Assembly (NCBI GenBank): GCA_002633005.1
Contig: NMRA01000981.1
Coordinates: 16,486 to 80,485 of the forward strand
DNA length: 64,000 bases
Direction: 5' to 3'
From: Phoronis australis
Taxonomy: Eukaryota; Phoronida; Phoronidae
Part shown: piece after piece, positions 10,571 to 21,039 of the stretch
Layout: each line of letters starts with the position of its first letter
Numbering within the stretch: the first letter of the stretch is position 1
Position numbers and translations under genes: made by a program
The notes under the pieces: generated by a model
What the model saw: only the letters and a program-made list of their open reading frames with translations
Databases searched by the model: none
Told to the model about the DNA's origin: nothing

Positions 10571-10980
10571 CCGAATTTGCCGCAATAACCGCCTAAGCCC
10601 CTATAAGTGCCCCCAACGAGTTTTTAGACTTTGCTAAAATAAGCGACAATCCATGAACGTGTACATGCGAAAAATAAATTACCTACAGTCATAAAATTCT
10701 ACAGTAACATCTTCAATTTTTTAAATAATGTCTGACAGTCCTGAAAAAATCATGGTGCGCAGAATTTGTTTACGAGGCTCGCCGCTATCTCGGTATTTAG
10801 CCATAACTTTACACTTCAATCTTCCGCCATGCCTCAAAACCAACACAAAAGTTTTGCTGATCTTATGAGGACCAATGTTCTGGCCTTTCTGAACAGACGT
10901 AGTTATAAATGGTTTATAATAAGTGCCCCCCTGAAACGAACTTTTCTTAGCTTACTGGGCCGTTATTACGGCAAATACGG
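10571..10980. mobile_element. Short inverted-repeat element (MITE) in a SET-gene intron
   Basis: 410 bp bounded by CCGAATTTGCCGCAATAAC on the left and its near reverse complement (ending TTACGGCAAATACGG) on the right. Block B near 7,005-7,015 lacks it and shows the empty site. Flanks TTATA and TTCTA suggest a 5-bp target duplication with one change. No transposase; an ORF running out of its right end is chance. Confidence 0.7.
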
Positions 10981-11215
10981 TTCTACCAAAAGTCCAACCA
11001 GTGCAAAAGTAGTAACTTTTTCAAATATAAAGTGTATACCGCATCCATTAACAGTATATCTATTTGATCTCAAGCAAATGTGGTAGCATTTCATGTGTTA
11101 AGATGATAACAGATTAACTCAACAAGTTATCTTTTTGTCATGGACAATCAAGGTATTATTTTGAGTGCTAAGGCGATAGCAGATCAAGTGAAAAGGTTAT
11201 CTTTTGAGGACTTAC

Positions 11216-11275
11216 ATGCTCCCTGCCCCTTTCTGTCATCCTTTGTTTTTTTGTTTGAGAGATTTCGCCCTCCAC
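11216..11275 (-). CDS. Basic exon, block A (VEGEISQTKK type)
   Basis: 60 nt, phase 0, between TTTCAG and GTAAGTCC; encodes VEGEISQTKKQRMTERGREH. The block B sister at 7,223-7,282 keeps SQTKK and the terminal EH. This is the last readable exon before the inverted-repeat insertion at 10,571-10,980. Confidence 0.7.
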
Positions 11276-11740
11276 CTGAAACGTGCATCAATTTGTGTAG
11301 GCTTCAAGACCACAAAACTCGGTTTAAGAGGTGTATCTCATTTCTTAGTAGCCAAATGTCAAAGATCTCATTCATCTAGTAACATTATTTCTTCCAAACT
11401 TGTACAGAGGAGCTTATTTTGCAAATAGTGATTTCTTAACCCTATTAAGAATTGCAGTTTAGTATATGTTCTATATCAAATGTGAACGACTGAAAATTTA
11501 TGTCGCAGAGGATTCTCAAAAGCCCGAAGTCTTTTATCGACCACTTTACTGAGTGTGAGTTGGCGTCCAGCCATTGTTGGCCAGCCTTTACGAAGGACTA
11601 TCTCAAACAAAGTTCTCAGAATCCTTGCGGAGTTCTAAAAAAACAGAAAAAATGAACTTTTGCAAATACAGTAGCCTATTCTAGTGAACAAATGAGAGCA
11701 GTTTAATTCAGAAGGTTATCATTTTATGGGCACTCTTTAC

Positions 11741-11803
11741 CTCTCTCTTCTCCACATTTTGACTCTGTGTTTTCTTTTTCATTTTCTTTTTATCAGATTC
11801 CAC
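11741..11803 (-). CDS. Lys-rich exon, block A (VESDKKK type)
   Basis: 63 nt, phase 0, between TTTCAG and GTAAAG; begins VESDKKKMKKKTQ and ends QNVEKRE. The sister exon at 7,574-7,636 has the same length and the same VEKRE ending. Confidence 0.7.
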
Positions 11804-12218
11804 CTGAAACATGCAAGAATATGTATAGAGATAGTAACCAAAGTTGGAATTCAGACTAGACTTGTGAATTATCTTTCATCTTGTACAGTCCACTATTATT
11901 TTTTGCAAGCACGTGCTCTTTAAAGTTTATTAGATATGCAATACAAAATTGTGAATTAGCTGACAATTTTGAAGCTAATGAATTTACACAAAATGTGCGT
12001 ATTAAATCATACATTGGCAACTGCATACTTGTATGTTCTGTCTTAATCTGTAATTTCTAAGAGCATTTATTACTAACAAATTGTAAAAACGGTTATATTT
12101 TCACTTTCTTAGCCAATGGACTTATAATTCAGTCTCATTATAACATGGAAGCGTTTGCAAATGTAAAGGCAATGTTAGTTTGATTCTAAAATTGAAACAC
12201 AGAAGCTACTTCATATAC

Positions 12219-12299
12219 CTCTCCAGTCTCGGCTTTTTCAAGTACCTCTCCCTTTTCTGTTTTTTTCTGCTTTTTCTTTTTCTTTTTTTCGGAATCCAT
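12219..12299 (-). CDS. Lys-rich exon, block A (MDSEKKKKKK type)
   Basis: 81 nt, phase 0, between TTTCAG and GTATATG. Encodes MDSE, six Lys, then a Lys/Glu mix ending KAETGE. An internal GAG-GTACTT could act as an earlier donor. The block B sister at 8,086-8,172 is two Lys codons longer, a difference expected from slippage in the AAAAAG run. Confidence 0.72.
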
Positions 12300-12529
12300 C
12301 TGAAACATGTTGAAATATCCGTTGACATGTAAAGATGAAATCAGAATTCAGACTAGAAGTATGAATAGTATCTCAGTAATATTAAATAGTTATTTAACAA
12401 ATTAACTTAGGTTTTCTTCAAATTTGTGCAGATGATACATTTCAAGACAAAATGATGTTTGTACAGTTTTTTTTAAACCTGCAGCTTACTACATTGAATT
12501 TTGTGCTTTGATCACAGGCGACAACTTAC

Positions 12530-12559
12530 TGCTCTCTTATCCTTTTGCTTGTTTTGAAA
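12530..12559 (-). CDS. Ten-codon microexon, block A
   Basis: 30 nt between TTTCAG and GTAAGTTG, phase 0; encodes FQNKQKDKRA. Its peptide is identical to that of the block B exon at 8,349-8,378, consistent with retained coding use after the block duplication. Confidence 0.7.
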
Positions 12560-12944
12560 CTGAAATGCCTAGGGAAATTTACAGACTAACTGAAAACTCA
12601 CTGGAATGATGTATCATGGCCACAGTGATGAAATATTAAAATCACATTTTGCTGCTTGGACTGTTTTGCGTGTTCTTTGATATTGAGCTTCCAAACTTGT
12701 ACAATTGAGTTAAAGTGATCAAGAAGAATGGGATTCCAGACCAAGTTCGTGAACTGGAGACGCCATAAACTGCTAGGGATTGCATTAAATAGAACTTCAT
12801 AACTCTTCTAATATGCAAGTTAGTGACCATCATGAACACCATATTTTGTTGTTTTAGTCGTTGACTAATTAACAAAGCTTCAAATGTGTTTTTCAATAAG
12901 GAGAACATGATTAAACATGGAAGTTTTTCATTTATTCATATTAC

Positions 12945-13025
12945 CTGTCTGAACTTCTCAGCTGACTTAAATGTGGTGTCCTGTCCTGGCAACCGCGGCT
13001 CCTTATCGAAGCTGTCAATGGGCCG
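12945..13025 (-). CDS. Exon RPIDSFDKEP type, block A
   Basis: 81 nt, phase 0, between TTTCAG and GTAATAT. Encodes 27 residues starting RPIDSFDKEPRLPGQ and ending EKFRQ. Near-identical sister exon at 8,765-8,845 and a diverged one at 1,179-1,250 (PHIDSYETDQ). Confidence 0.78.
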
Positions 13026-13317
13026 CTGAAACGATCAAATGGCTTTCTTGAAATTAAAGGGGGCGTTATTAGTTATGATCCTTACCTTCGCTCAGACATG
13101 GTGATATGTAAAGTAGTTTAAGATTAAATGGTGTAGTAGCAGGCTTGTCAGGAATACAAGCTAGGCTTGAAAATGCTACAGTTTTAATGTACTGTTTGGC
13201 AAGTCTCGAGGATTGCGTAGAATGTGTATTGCCAATAAGGAAATTCACTTGATTTTTAGCATATTGGCTAAATAGCAAAACGACATTTTTCTGGAAAATA
13301 TCAAATGTCCAACTTAC

Positions 13318-13422
13318 CCCTTTCTTTAACTCCTTATCCAAATATTCTGTAGTCTGTGTTGTGAACAGTGACTTGTCTGTTGTTTTTTCCTCCCTTAATT
13401 CGCACACATCCACCTCTGCATT
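13318..13422 (-). CDS. Acidic exon, block A (NAEVDVCELREE type)
   Basis: 105 nt, phase 0, between TTTTAG and GTAAGTTGG. Encodes 35 residues starting NAEVDVCELREEK and ending LDKELKKG. The sister exon at 9,107-9,211 has the same length and differs at few residues; the shorter relative at 1,429-1,494 (22 residues) lacks the central Thr-rich part. Confidence 0.78.
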
Positions 13423-15019
13423 CTAAAATATATTTTATACCTTTCATTAATTTTAGTAAAAACAAACATTGCAATACCAAATGGAAATATTAGCCTGAAA
13501 GTGTTATCATGTCTCCATGCATTATGTTACCAACTTTTAAAAGGGATTCAGTGCTTTAAACTTCGTGATAACAACAGAAACCTTAAAAATTTATAAACCA
13601 ATTGATTTTAGACGAGAACATTAAACAAATACTGGAACAAATTGAGGTTTTCCTTGTGATTATTGATGGAGAGGGACGTTTTTCTTACATGAGAGGTCCC
13701 ACTTTGACTCCCTTTGATTACTTTAGGTGGGTGAAACAAAAAGTTAACCAAAACACCAATCATCCAGTAGGGTACCTCATATAAATATGCGAGCCATAGG
13801 AAAATATTTTCTGAATTACAAATGTGTTTACATTTGTTCTGATATTTTTGCCATTGGCGTTGTGTTAAATAATAGTGATCCAGTAAAAATATTTGAATAA
13901 TGTGAAATGCAAAATTTTGAAATGTTTTTAACCAAAAAAATATGGACATTACTTTTTCGTGTGTACTTGTTTAAGTATAATGGCAATAGCTGTTTAATTC
14001 AAGTAATTCATGGTTTTTCCAAAGCAATCAATTACTTTTCCATTGTCGTCATTTGCTTTACCTAAAGCTGAAAGGTGTGCAATGAGACCTTGTGAATGTA
14101 TGTATTCAATAGTATTATGGAGATGTTGAGCCATGCGGTGAAAACATTCTTGGAACAACTTTTAGCAAAAATCAACTCTGCAGTTCAAATTTGGGAACAA
14201 CAAAATTATGTTACATTCCCAAATTAAATTACATACCCAAAAGAAACACAAATCTGCTCTATTGAACATTTGCATATGAGATCCTTGGAGAGCTCTCATC
14301 TCCTTTCAAAGGTGATGGTTAATTGCCGGAATTACAGTCACATGTGATATTGTTCTTGTTACTTAAGTCATTGGTGCTATCATACCATTTGCAGGAGTCT
14401 GAGTTATCAATCAAATGTTGATATACCATGCAGAAAGAAGAAACTGGTTCCTTAGAGGAGTTCAAGAGATCATCTACATTAAAGCCCAGAAGCCACCCTT
14501 CAATGAACTTGGCGGTGTTAGGTTTAAGCTGCTGTCTGCTTGAGATGATTACATAGAGTACATAGCAACATGAAGAACACTACCCATTACTGGAGTTCCC
14601 GCCATTCACAATCATCCTTTGAAGGTCTTGGAGGTTCTGGGAGTTTTTAAAGGTAAATTTCCAGAACAATGGATTTGTGTTTTAATAGTGCGCATTGGGT
14701 GTAATTTAATTGCTGTGTCCAAACTTGTACAGTATGGTTAAGTTTTGTTAAAAGTTAGCGATTCTACAGCTTTCCTAAAAAGTGAAGCTTAGGATGCATG
14801 TGATGTGACATTGTGAACTCACTATTAGTCTTCTAGTTTGAATGAGGTTACTTTTTCGCTTGTAAAAGCCCGCAGCATTTAAGGCTATTTAGGATCTTAT
14901 TGATAAGTATGTGCATGAAGTCAAATATCTAGAAAATTATAGAATATAAGTACAAAATTTCCTAGAAGTAAAAAGTCTGCGGAAATTATACTTTTACTTG
15001 ATGCCATTCAACAATTAAA

Positions 15020-15420
15020 TCGGTCAGTTGTATTCCATGTATTTTAAGAAAAACGACCGAAAATGAAAAGTACTTTCACAGCAAAACAGCGGTATCACTA
15101 CAATGTCCACATATTGTTTAATTGAATTGTTCAAGACAAAATCGTCAAAGCACTTTGTTTTTGTTGTAAACCAGTTCTGATTTTTCATGAAAATCCCGAA
15201 AGTTATAATTTTTGATAGCCCCACAACAGTGGATTATTTTGAAAACAAACCTGAACGGCATTTTGAGAACAGGGCATAAAGAATCAGATCTGAAAGTTTC
15301 ATATCAGTTCCATCAGCTGTTTCAGAGATATGCTTTTCCAAATTGTACCAAATTTGGCCACTTTTCCTTCCATCTCCCAGATATCGTTAAGTTGAACTAA
15401 TCCCAACATGGTATCATTTT
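15020..15420. repeat. Intronic copy of the dispersed 37-41 kb repeat family
   Basis: The stretch from the agaacagggcataaagaat-like motif to the Lys-poor AT-rich right part matches, with divergence, 37,930-38,110, 39,190-39,390 and 51,605-51,740: ordered shared pieces are ACA(T)AAAGAAT, CAGATATGCT, and AATTTGxCC(A/T)TTTCC. No exon is seen in it. Confidence 0.55.
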
Positions 15421-15486
15421 CAAATGTAAATAAGGCAATTGCTGATTGATTCTAAATTGATCAGTACATGACAGGCATATACTTAC

Positions 15487-15540
15487 ATATTCCCTTTTTC
15501 TCTTCTTGCGTTTTTTAGTTTTGGATTGTTTTGGTTCTGT
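15487..15540 (-). CDS. Lys/Arg-rich microexon
   Basis: 54 nt between TTTCAG and GTAAGTAT, phase 0; encodes TEPKQSKTKKRKKRKREY, a strong NLS-like basic run. Paralogous to the exon at 3,799-3,855, which shares the NSK/QSK-xKKRK core and the terminal Tyr before the donor. Confidence 0.72.
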
Positions 15541-15864
15541 CTGAAACACACAAAATTTGTATTTAAGCTGTTTTCAGATATATAATTAATTTTGATATGC
15601 CATTGATTCAATTTTTGTCTAAATTATATGGAGATGCTTAAATTCTGTTTCCACTCCTCTTTAAAATGCAACTCTGTACATATGCAAGGGAAACTGAACA
15701 AGTTGACAAATTTAAAATAACAATTTTAAATAAAATTAGTTATTCAAGTGTCAAGGAAATCGACATTTAATCAGAGTAATTCACACAAGGTCTTCTTGCA
15801 AGAACAGCTATTATCGCCTCTTAATATGAATAATTCATGTTTTTATCAACAGGCAACAACTTAC

Positions 15865-15897
15865 CACTCCATTGTCCTCCTTTTGACCAGCTTCAGT
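15865..15897 (-). CDS. Microexon, Gln/Lys type
   Basis: 33 nt between TTTCAG and GTAAGTTG, phase 0; encodes TEAGQKEDNGV. Closest relative is the exon at 4,223-4,255; the flanking intron DNA (15.66-15.95 kb versus 4.01-4.30 kb) is also recognisably homologous. Confidence 0.72.
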
Positions 15898-16268
15898 CTG
15901 AAATATGTATGACAACATAGACTGACTCGAAAACCGCAATTGAATTATAATTGGAAGTATGCATCATAGCCTCTGTTACAAAATATTTAAATTGCATTTT
16001 AGTTGTGTTCTTTTATTTTGTGCCTCTTAATATGTATAGTGGAGTTCAATTTATGTTAAAAAAAATTAGTGATTCTTCTGGAAGTTGGACGGCTGAAGTT
16101 TAGGATATGTATAAAGCAAAATTGTGAACAGGCTGTTAAATTTAATTTGAAGAACTCTAATGCTAGAAAAGGCAATAGGCATTTGATTGGAACTAATGTA
16201 AACATAGATTCATTTCCAAGTATAAAGGCAGATTTATTCAAAAAGTTTCATTGCAAGTAATTACACAC

Positions 16269-16328
16269 CTCTCCTGTGTCTGATATTCTCCCCTTCTTTT
16301 TCTTTTTTTTCTTTTTTTGGGACTCCAT
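16269..16328 (-). CDS. Lys-rich microexon (MESQKKKK type)
   Basis: 60 nt, phase 0; encodes MESQ, a run of eight Lys, then GRISDTGE. The acceptor is good (TTTCAG); the donor GTGTGTAA is weaker than in the sister exons, so skipping or a different end is possible. Confidence 0.6.
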
Positions 16329-16556
16329 CTGAAACACACAAGAATATGTATGGGCTTAAATATGAAAGGTGACATCAGACTGCTGTACTAAGTCATACCC
16401 TGTGTATAGTGGGAGGAGATTAAATTAAGTTAAAGGCAAAATATTTTACAGTACTTTTAGTGTTTGAAGTTTCTTATATGTGCCTCGCGAAGTTGTGATT
16501 GTGCGGCAGCCATTTAATTGAAATAGTTCACATTTTTATCACTGACAACAACTTAC

Positions 16557-16589
16557 TGCTGCCTTGTGTTGTTTTTGCACGGCTTCAGT
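16557..16589 (-). CDS. Microexon, Gln/Lys type
   Basis: 33 nt between TTTCAG and GTAAGTTG, phase 0; encodes TEAVQKQHKAA. Paralogous to the exons at 15,865-15,897 and 4,223-4,255, which have the same length and the same T-x-A-x-QK pattern. Confidence 0.7.
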
Positions 16590-17120
16590 CTGAAACATGT
16601 AAGAATATAAGAGTGACTCAAAAAACACATTTGGATTGGAACACTAATAATGAATCACACGTGAGCTCACAATGGAATAATAAACCATAGTGCCAGTGTA
16701 CTAATTTTGGTGAGTAAATATGCAAATTATATTTTAGCTGAGACAATCTGACTTGCATTCGGTCAACTAAAATGTGACCTAAAGCCAAAGGTCACCAAAA
16801 ACGACAATGAGGTTATAAGCATGGTCAATGCATTTTCACTTTCTGTGTCCAAACCTGTTCACCAGAGCTTAAGTGATGTTCAAGAAAAACTAGTAATTCT
16901 ACAACTCTTTAAAAACTTTAGTTTAGGATTTGTTCAGTGCAAAAATGTAAACATGCCGCACATGTTACACTAACAATCAAACAAGGCTATGTTTTTGCCT
17001 GCAAAAGTAAAGGCCTTTTAATTTGAGCAAATGCAAACATGTTAGCATTTTCAAATGCGAAGACAATGACAAATGGATTCAACAAGTTATCTTTGTATCT
17101 CATCTGGGGGAATTCCTTAC

Positions 17121-17174
17121 TTTTTTCTCGTCTGGTTTTTGCATCCACTTTTTTTTCTTTTTCTCAGAGTCCAC
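17121..17174 (-). CDS. Lys-rich microexon (VDSEKKKKK type)
   Basis: 54 nt between TTTCAG and GTAAGG, phase 0 on both sides; encodes VDSEKKKKKWMQKPDEKK. It belongs to the recurring [V/M][D/E]SEKKK exon family, whose upstream intron ends share a GTGTTTCAG-like sequence preceded by a conserved AT-rich stretch. Confidence 0.7.
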
Positions 17175-17691
17175 CTGAAACATGCAACAAAATTTGTAGA
17201 CTTAAAAACAATAGGTGAATTCACTCTGGAATGATTACTTATTTCCCCATGATACAAATTTTGGTGAAAAATATGGCGATTAGGTTTAAGTTGAAACGGT
17301 TTGGCTTGACTTGTCTCATAAGAACTAATGATTAAATTCACAATTGTAAGGTTGCAAAAATCTCGAGCGTATTAATGCTATTTCAGGTGAAAGGGCATCT
17401 GTTTAATTCAAGCAAATGCACATGTGATAGCCTTTCCAGTGTTACGGCAATTACTCGATTTCAAGAAAAAATACATCCATGAAATTGGCAGCTCGGTAGT
17501 GGCTGTTCATTTAAGTCTAATAAATTCAATCAGTGACATTTAAGCAATAATTATATGAGGAACGGTCATCCTGATCTCATTTAATGATATAAGCTGTTTA
17601 ATTTCTTACATGCAAATTTACAAAAACCTTGGTGCAATTGTCTTGGAAAAAAAAGTCAGAAATTAACATGTCAGTAGTTCAGAACAATTAC

Positions 17692-17757
17692 CTTTTGGGC
17701 ATCATCCTGATGCGCTGAAAAGGGCTTCAAGCTGCTGTAGTCGAATTCAAAGTTCAT
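17692..17757 (-). CDS. Probable first coding exon of the SET gene
   Basis: The ATG at 17,757 opens a 22-codon stretch beginning MNFEFDYSSL and ending DDAQK, followed by donor GTAATTG in phase 0. A TTTAG acceptor lies just upstream (exon could begin at 17,763), so a 5' UTR intron is likely. TTCCAG directly before the ATG could instead be the acceptor, making the Met internal. No further coding exon was found to the right. Confidence 0.55.
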
Positions 17758-18594
17758 CTGGAACTAAATAAAGAAAACATGACATCAGAGTGTATTCATC
17801 AAAATGTTTTGAGTCACTGAGAAAAACGTGCCTTGGAAAAATTTAAAAATGTACCTTGTTACATCTTGTACATTTAGTAACAAAGTACCAGCTTTGCACT
17901 TTGGCTGGCATTTCATGTAGCATTTCACCACCGTAAAAGTAGTATTTTCTGGCCTCCACTTGTAAGTGTTACATGTTCTGCTGACTGCTAAAGTTTTTAA
18001 ACTGGCAATTACTTTTCTGGCTAAAATTAGTGTTAAGACATATATTCTCATTCGCAAACATTGTATTGTTGTGCAATTTGACTTAGGTTGAATAACCTAT
18101 TCAAATCAATTGTGTATTTTGCATAATAACTATTGACTGCGTTTGAAAACCAAAAAGTTCGACGAAGCGCCTGCAGCCACGTTTTTGGGTTTTTTCTTCA
18201 TTTTTAAATGTAATACTTTTTGCCAACATGAAAGTAAAAGGAAAACTTTCATGCCCGCATACATAGGAACATACACATTTACATCTTAAAAATAAAATGC
18301 CTCAAAATAAACATACTATAGGGGCCCATATGTTAACAAAATCTCAGTGAATTTTAGATTATTTTAAAAGAAGTATTGTTGAGTTTTTAAATATTTAAAG
18401 GAATCGTGTTTCTTATGGTTATCTCTAAACCTATTCACAAAATTTTACAATATTTCACACGTGTCTAGAAAAATACCTTACTTCATTCTCGGGGAACTTC
18501 AAATACAAAATATATACTGTGTAGTGAGAAAAACAAATAACAAAACCAGCTTGGAACCGCACAACCTCGTGGATATTTGTTTACTACTTGTCTG

Positions 18595-18607
18595 AGGTCA
18601 AAGGTTA
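18595..18607 (+). promoter_or_regulatory. DR1-like nuclear receptor site
   Basis: AGGTCAAAGGTTA: two AGGTCA-like half-sites spaced by one base, one mismatch in the second. About 840 bp upstream of the probable first coding exon. Functional use is inferred. Confidence 0.35.
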
Positions 18608-19000
18608 AAGGACCTTCAATCAAATCGAATCTTATGCCAGGTACAGATCAGCTTTGCATACCCTCAGTCCTTTCATTCACAAAATTTTCATAACATTGAG
18701 TCAACGAGGTGTATTTATAGTAGAATGGTGCCGGGGAAAATGAAGGCAAAACGTAGTTTTGATTGTAAGATAGTTGTGCGTCTACATGCATACGACCGTT
18801 GGCGTTGAGAACGAATGCTACGGTCGCCTCTGTGGTCGTGAACACAGCAAGTTGTGAAAAGAAACAATTCCTTCATCCAATTAATTGAAATTGACATTTC
18901 AATGTTTTGATCTCATGCTAACGACATGCTTTAACCACCGACACATGACGTGTACAGGCTATGTGTATAACAATGAACTGTGACCTATTTATATAAAAGT

Positions 19001-19013
19001 AGGTCAAAGGTCA
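19001..19013 (+). promoter_or_regulatory. Perfect DR1 nuclear receptor site
   Basis: AGGTCAAAGGTCA is a perfect DR1, the type bound by RXR heterodimers and HNF4. A TGACCT at 18,981 makes an inverted third half-site around a TATATAAA sequence. Chance occurrence cannot be excluded. Confidence 0.45.
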
Positions 19014-20444
19014 CAAACAATAGTAAAAATTACCTGGGAACGGTACTGTAGTGAGATGTTTTAGTGATAATTAAGTTAATTACGCACTGCACCGTTGAAA
19101 TAGCGAACATATTTAAGGCTTGTATAGATTATGTGTACCGAGTTTCCATCGAATAATTAACCGAATACTTTTAGAAACTTAGGAACACGAGTTTTGCTGA
19201 AACTTTCCAGATTTAATGTTTAGTCATTAGTCTCAAAAACGATAGTAGGATTTTTGTTATAAAGGCCTATTTTTGCCTAATGTAACGAAGACGAATACGA
19301 CTTCCGTTTTTTACAAAGATACCTTACGTTTTGCGAGTTGATTTGTCATAGAAACCAAACGAAAAGACTAATCGAAAATTCCTAAGAGCGTTTTTAGGTA
19401 ACTAGCAAAGTTTTTATTTAAAAAGTTTCATTAAAATCGACTGAGGGGTTATTTTGCTATGGATGTACCTTTCTTAAAAATAAAATTTTGACTTAAAAAG
19501 GTTTATACGTAAAAATAATAATGGTATATTAATACAAATGTATTTTCATATTCCCTAATCTTTTTTCTTTCAGAAAATGTATACTTTTACTAGTTGTTGA
19601 TTTACGAGTTAGGTATTGTCATCTGGCACTTTTTACATAATGTGCATACATGTGTACCTTTAACTCCAATCTTATGTAAAAAAAGTTTGTTGGTGTGAAA
19701 CTAATGAGAAATCATCTCAACCTAATATCACTAGTAAGAGCAGAGATTTTAAGACAGCAATTTTGTTGAGAGTTAGTGCTTTTCTGGACCAGATCGCAGT
19801 CTTTTTGAATTTCTTTTATCTTCCAAGTGTAATTTAAACCAGCATTGTCGGATACATTGAAAATGAAGTCTATTTCCAAAAAACCTGAATTGACCTAGAG
19901 GCATTCCATGGGAGGACATTAAGGGTGTTACGTTTGAAGCTTTTCTACCTAACCAGACAGTGCTCTTGAATGGTCTGAGAAATATTAGTAAGCAGTGTGT
20001 CGATTCGCACCAGATCACAGGCACTTGAGCAAAAAGCCTGAATTGTTTTTCCTGTCATGAATTGTGTATTTCGGGTAATGACAATTGATGATGCATGATG
20101 AGGCAATGTGTCTGCCTGCAGACTTTTTGAACTTCTTTCAAATTTTAAGTTATCATAAAATCAATATTTTTTCAAGTATTGGTTGGCGTTTTTTTAAGAC
20201 ACTGTGTATCAATATGAAATTTTCCTAGATTAATTGCATCTTGTCCTTCATTCTTTCCAAAATATATCTAAATTTGAAAGTCCCAACAAGCTTCCGGTTT
20301 TGTTTTCATCAGCTGAAATCCCAAAAGATCTTGCTAAATCACAGTTCAATTACAAATAGGTTTTGTGCTCTGGCTATTTTTTACAAAATGTACATGCATC
20401 TGTAACTTTAACTCCAATGTTATCTCAAAATAAATTTGAAGTAT

Positions 20445-20800
20445 AATTTGAGGATTAGATCTGAATGTAGCAGTAGCGTTGTGTCATGTGTATCTGTCCG
20501 TCAATGAGATAATTGTATTTTGCAGCTATGTGTAGAACACTCAATTACTCTAGTAATATAGCTATTGGCAGTAGCAAAGCGAGGACTGTCTTAATTAGAC
20601 AAGTGAAAGGTTTATATGGAAGTTAAAAATGTGTGTGTTGCATACACTAAACTTCATGATTCAAGGTTCTACAGGAAATAACAGGAAACAACTGTAGGAA
20701 TTTTCACAACAATCACAACTACTCATTGTCTTTGCCATATATGGTAATGGTCAGCTGTCTCAAGGCAATGATTCTGTGAATGACCATTACATAATCTAGT
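20445..20800 (-). mobile_element. LTR-like repeat, copy 1
   Basis: The reverse complement matches 38,440-38,830 along its length, including the AATAAAG-like signal region near the middle, the GACAGTCC motif and the CATTCACAGAATCAT block. A unit of 350-400 bp in two places and opposite orientation is most like a solo LTR. The ends are not precisely defined. Confidence 0.5.
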
Positions 20801-21039
20801 TTACTTAGAGTTCATCAAAAGGTGTGTGGATGCACTGGGTGGACCACAAGTTACTATAAACATCAGTATTCTGCTTATAAAGCAATAATATTAATAAAAC
20901 TTTCATACCAAAATATTATGTGAAATATATCATGAAGATATTGAAAAATATACGTCCTACAACATAATCTCCTTTCCTTGATGATGATGGTAGAGCCATA
21001 AGACGATGAATTAATTTAAGTAACAGCAGTGAGAATTCA

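Larger units (their letters stand above)
10981..14750. repeat. Duplication block A of the SET locus
   Basis: Tandem partner of block B, with the same six readable exons and two dead ones. No copy of the SET exons follows it, so it feeds directly into block B. The tail at 14.13-14.73 kb matches 9.92-10.48 kb and 2.43-3.45 kb. Confidence 0.85.
90..17763 (-). other. Multi-exon gene: KMT5A-like SET protein with many Lys-rich microexons (partial at 3' end)
   Basis: Seen: about 31 short open stretches on the minus strand, each bounded by an AG acceptor and a GT donor (mostly GTAAGT or GTAATR). Their joined length is a multiple of three with no stop. All junctions fall between codons except the two inside the SET domain (phases 1 and 2, which match each other). 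Order is a first exon with ATG at 17,757, Lys-rich and acidic exons, the SET exons (6,632-5,491), more Lys-rich exons, then Pro/Ser/acidic exons with an SSGDEYIPDSNE stretch. The 3' end lies left of base 90. Known: KMT5A-type SET domains methylate protein lysines, classically histone H4 K20. Inferred: a nuclear, chromatin-bound lysine methyltransferase or a degenerate relative; multiple basic runs suit DNA or chromatin binding. The joining of all exons into one transcript is inferred, and the blocks upstream of the SET exons could partly belong to a separate or dead copy. Confidence 0.75.
17764..20440. other. AT-rich non-coding stretch upstream of the SET gene
   Basis: No supportable exon. 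It holds two DR1-type nuclear-receptor half-site pairs (listed separately) and a weak direct repeat: 19,620-19,690 resembles 20,370-20,430 (GGC-x(5,8)-TTTTTACA followed by CTTTAACTCCAAT). The first transcribed exon and promoter of the SET gene may lie here. Confidence 0.5.

Noticed and set aside
10766-11086. 106-codon plus ORF
   Set aside because: It lies across the inside and right end of an inverted-repeat element and runs into intron DNA.
19773-20024. 83-codon minus ORF
   Set aside because: No domain, no splice sites in agreement, and no copy elsewhere in the window.
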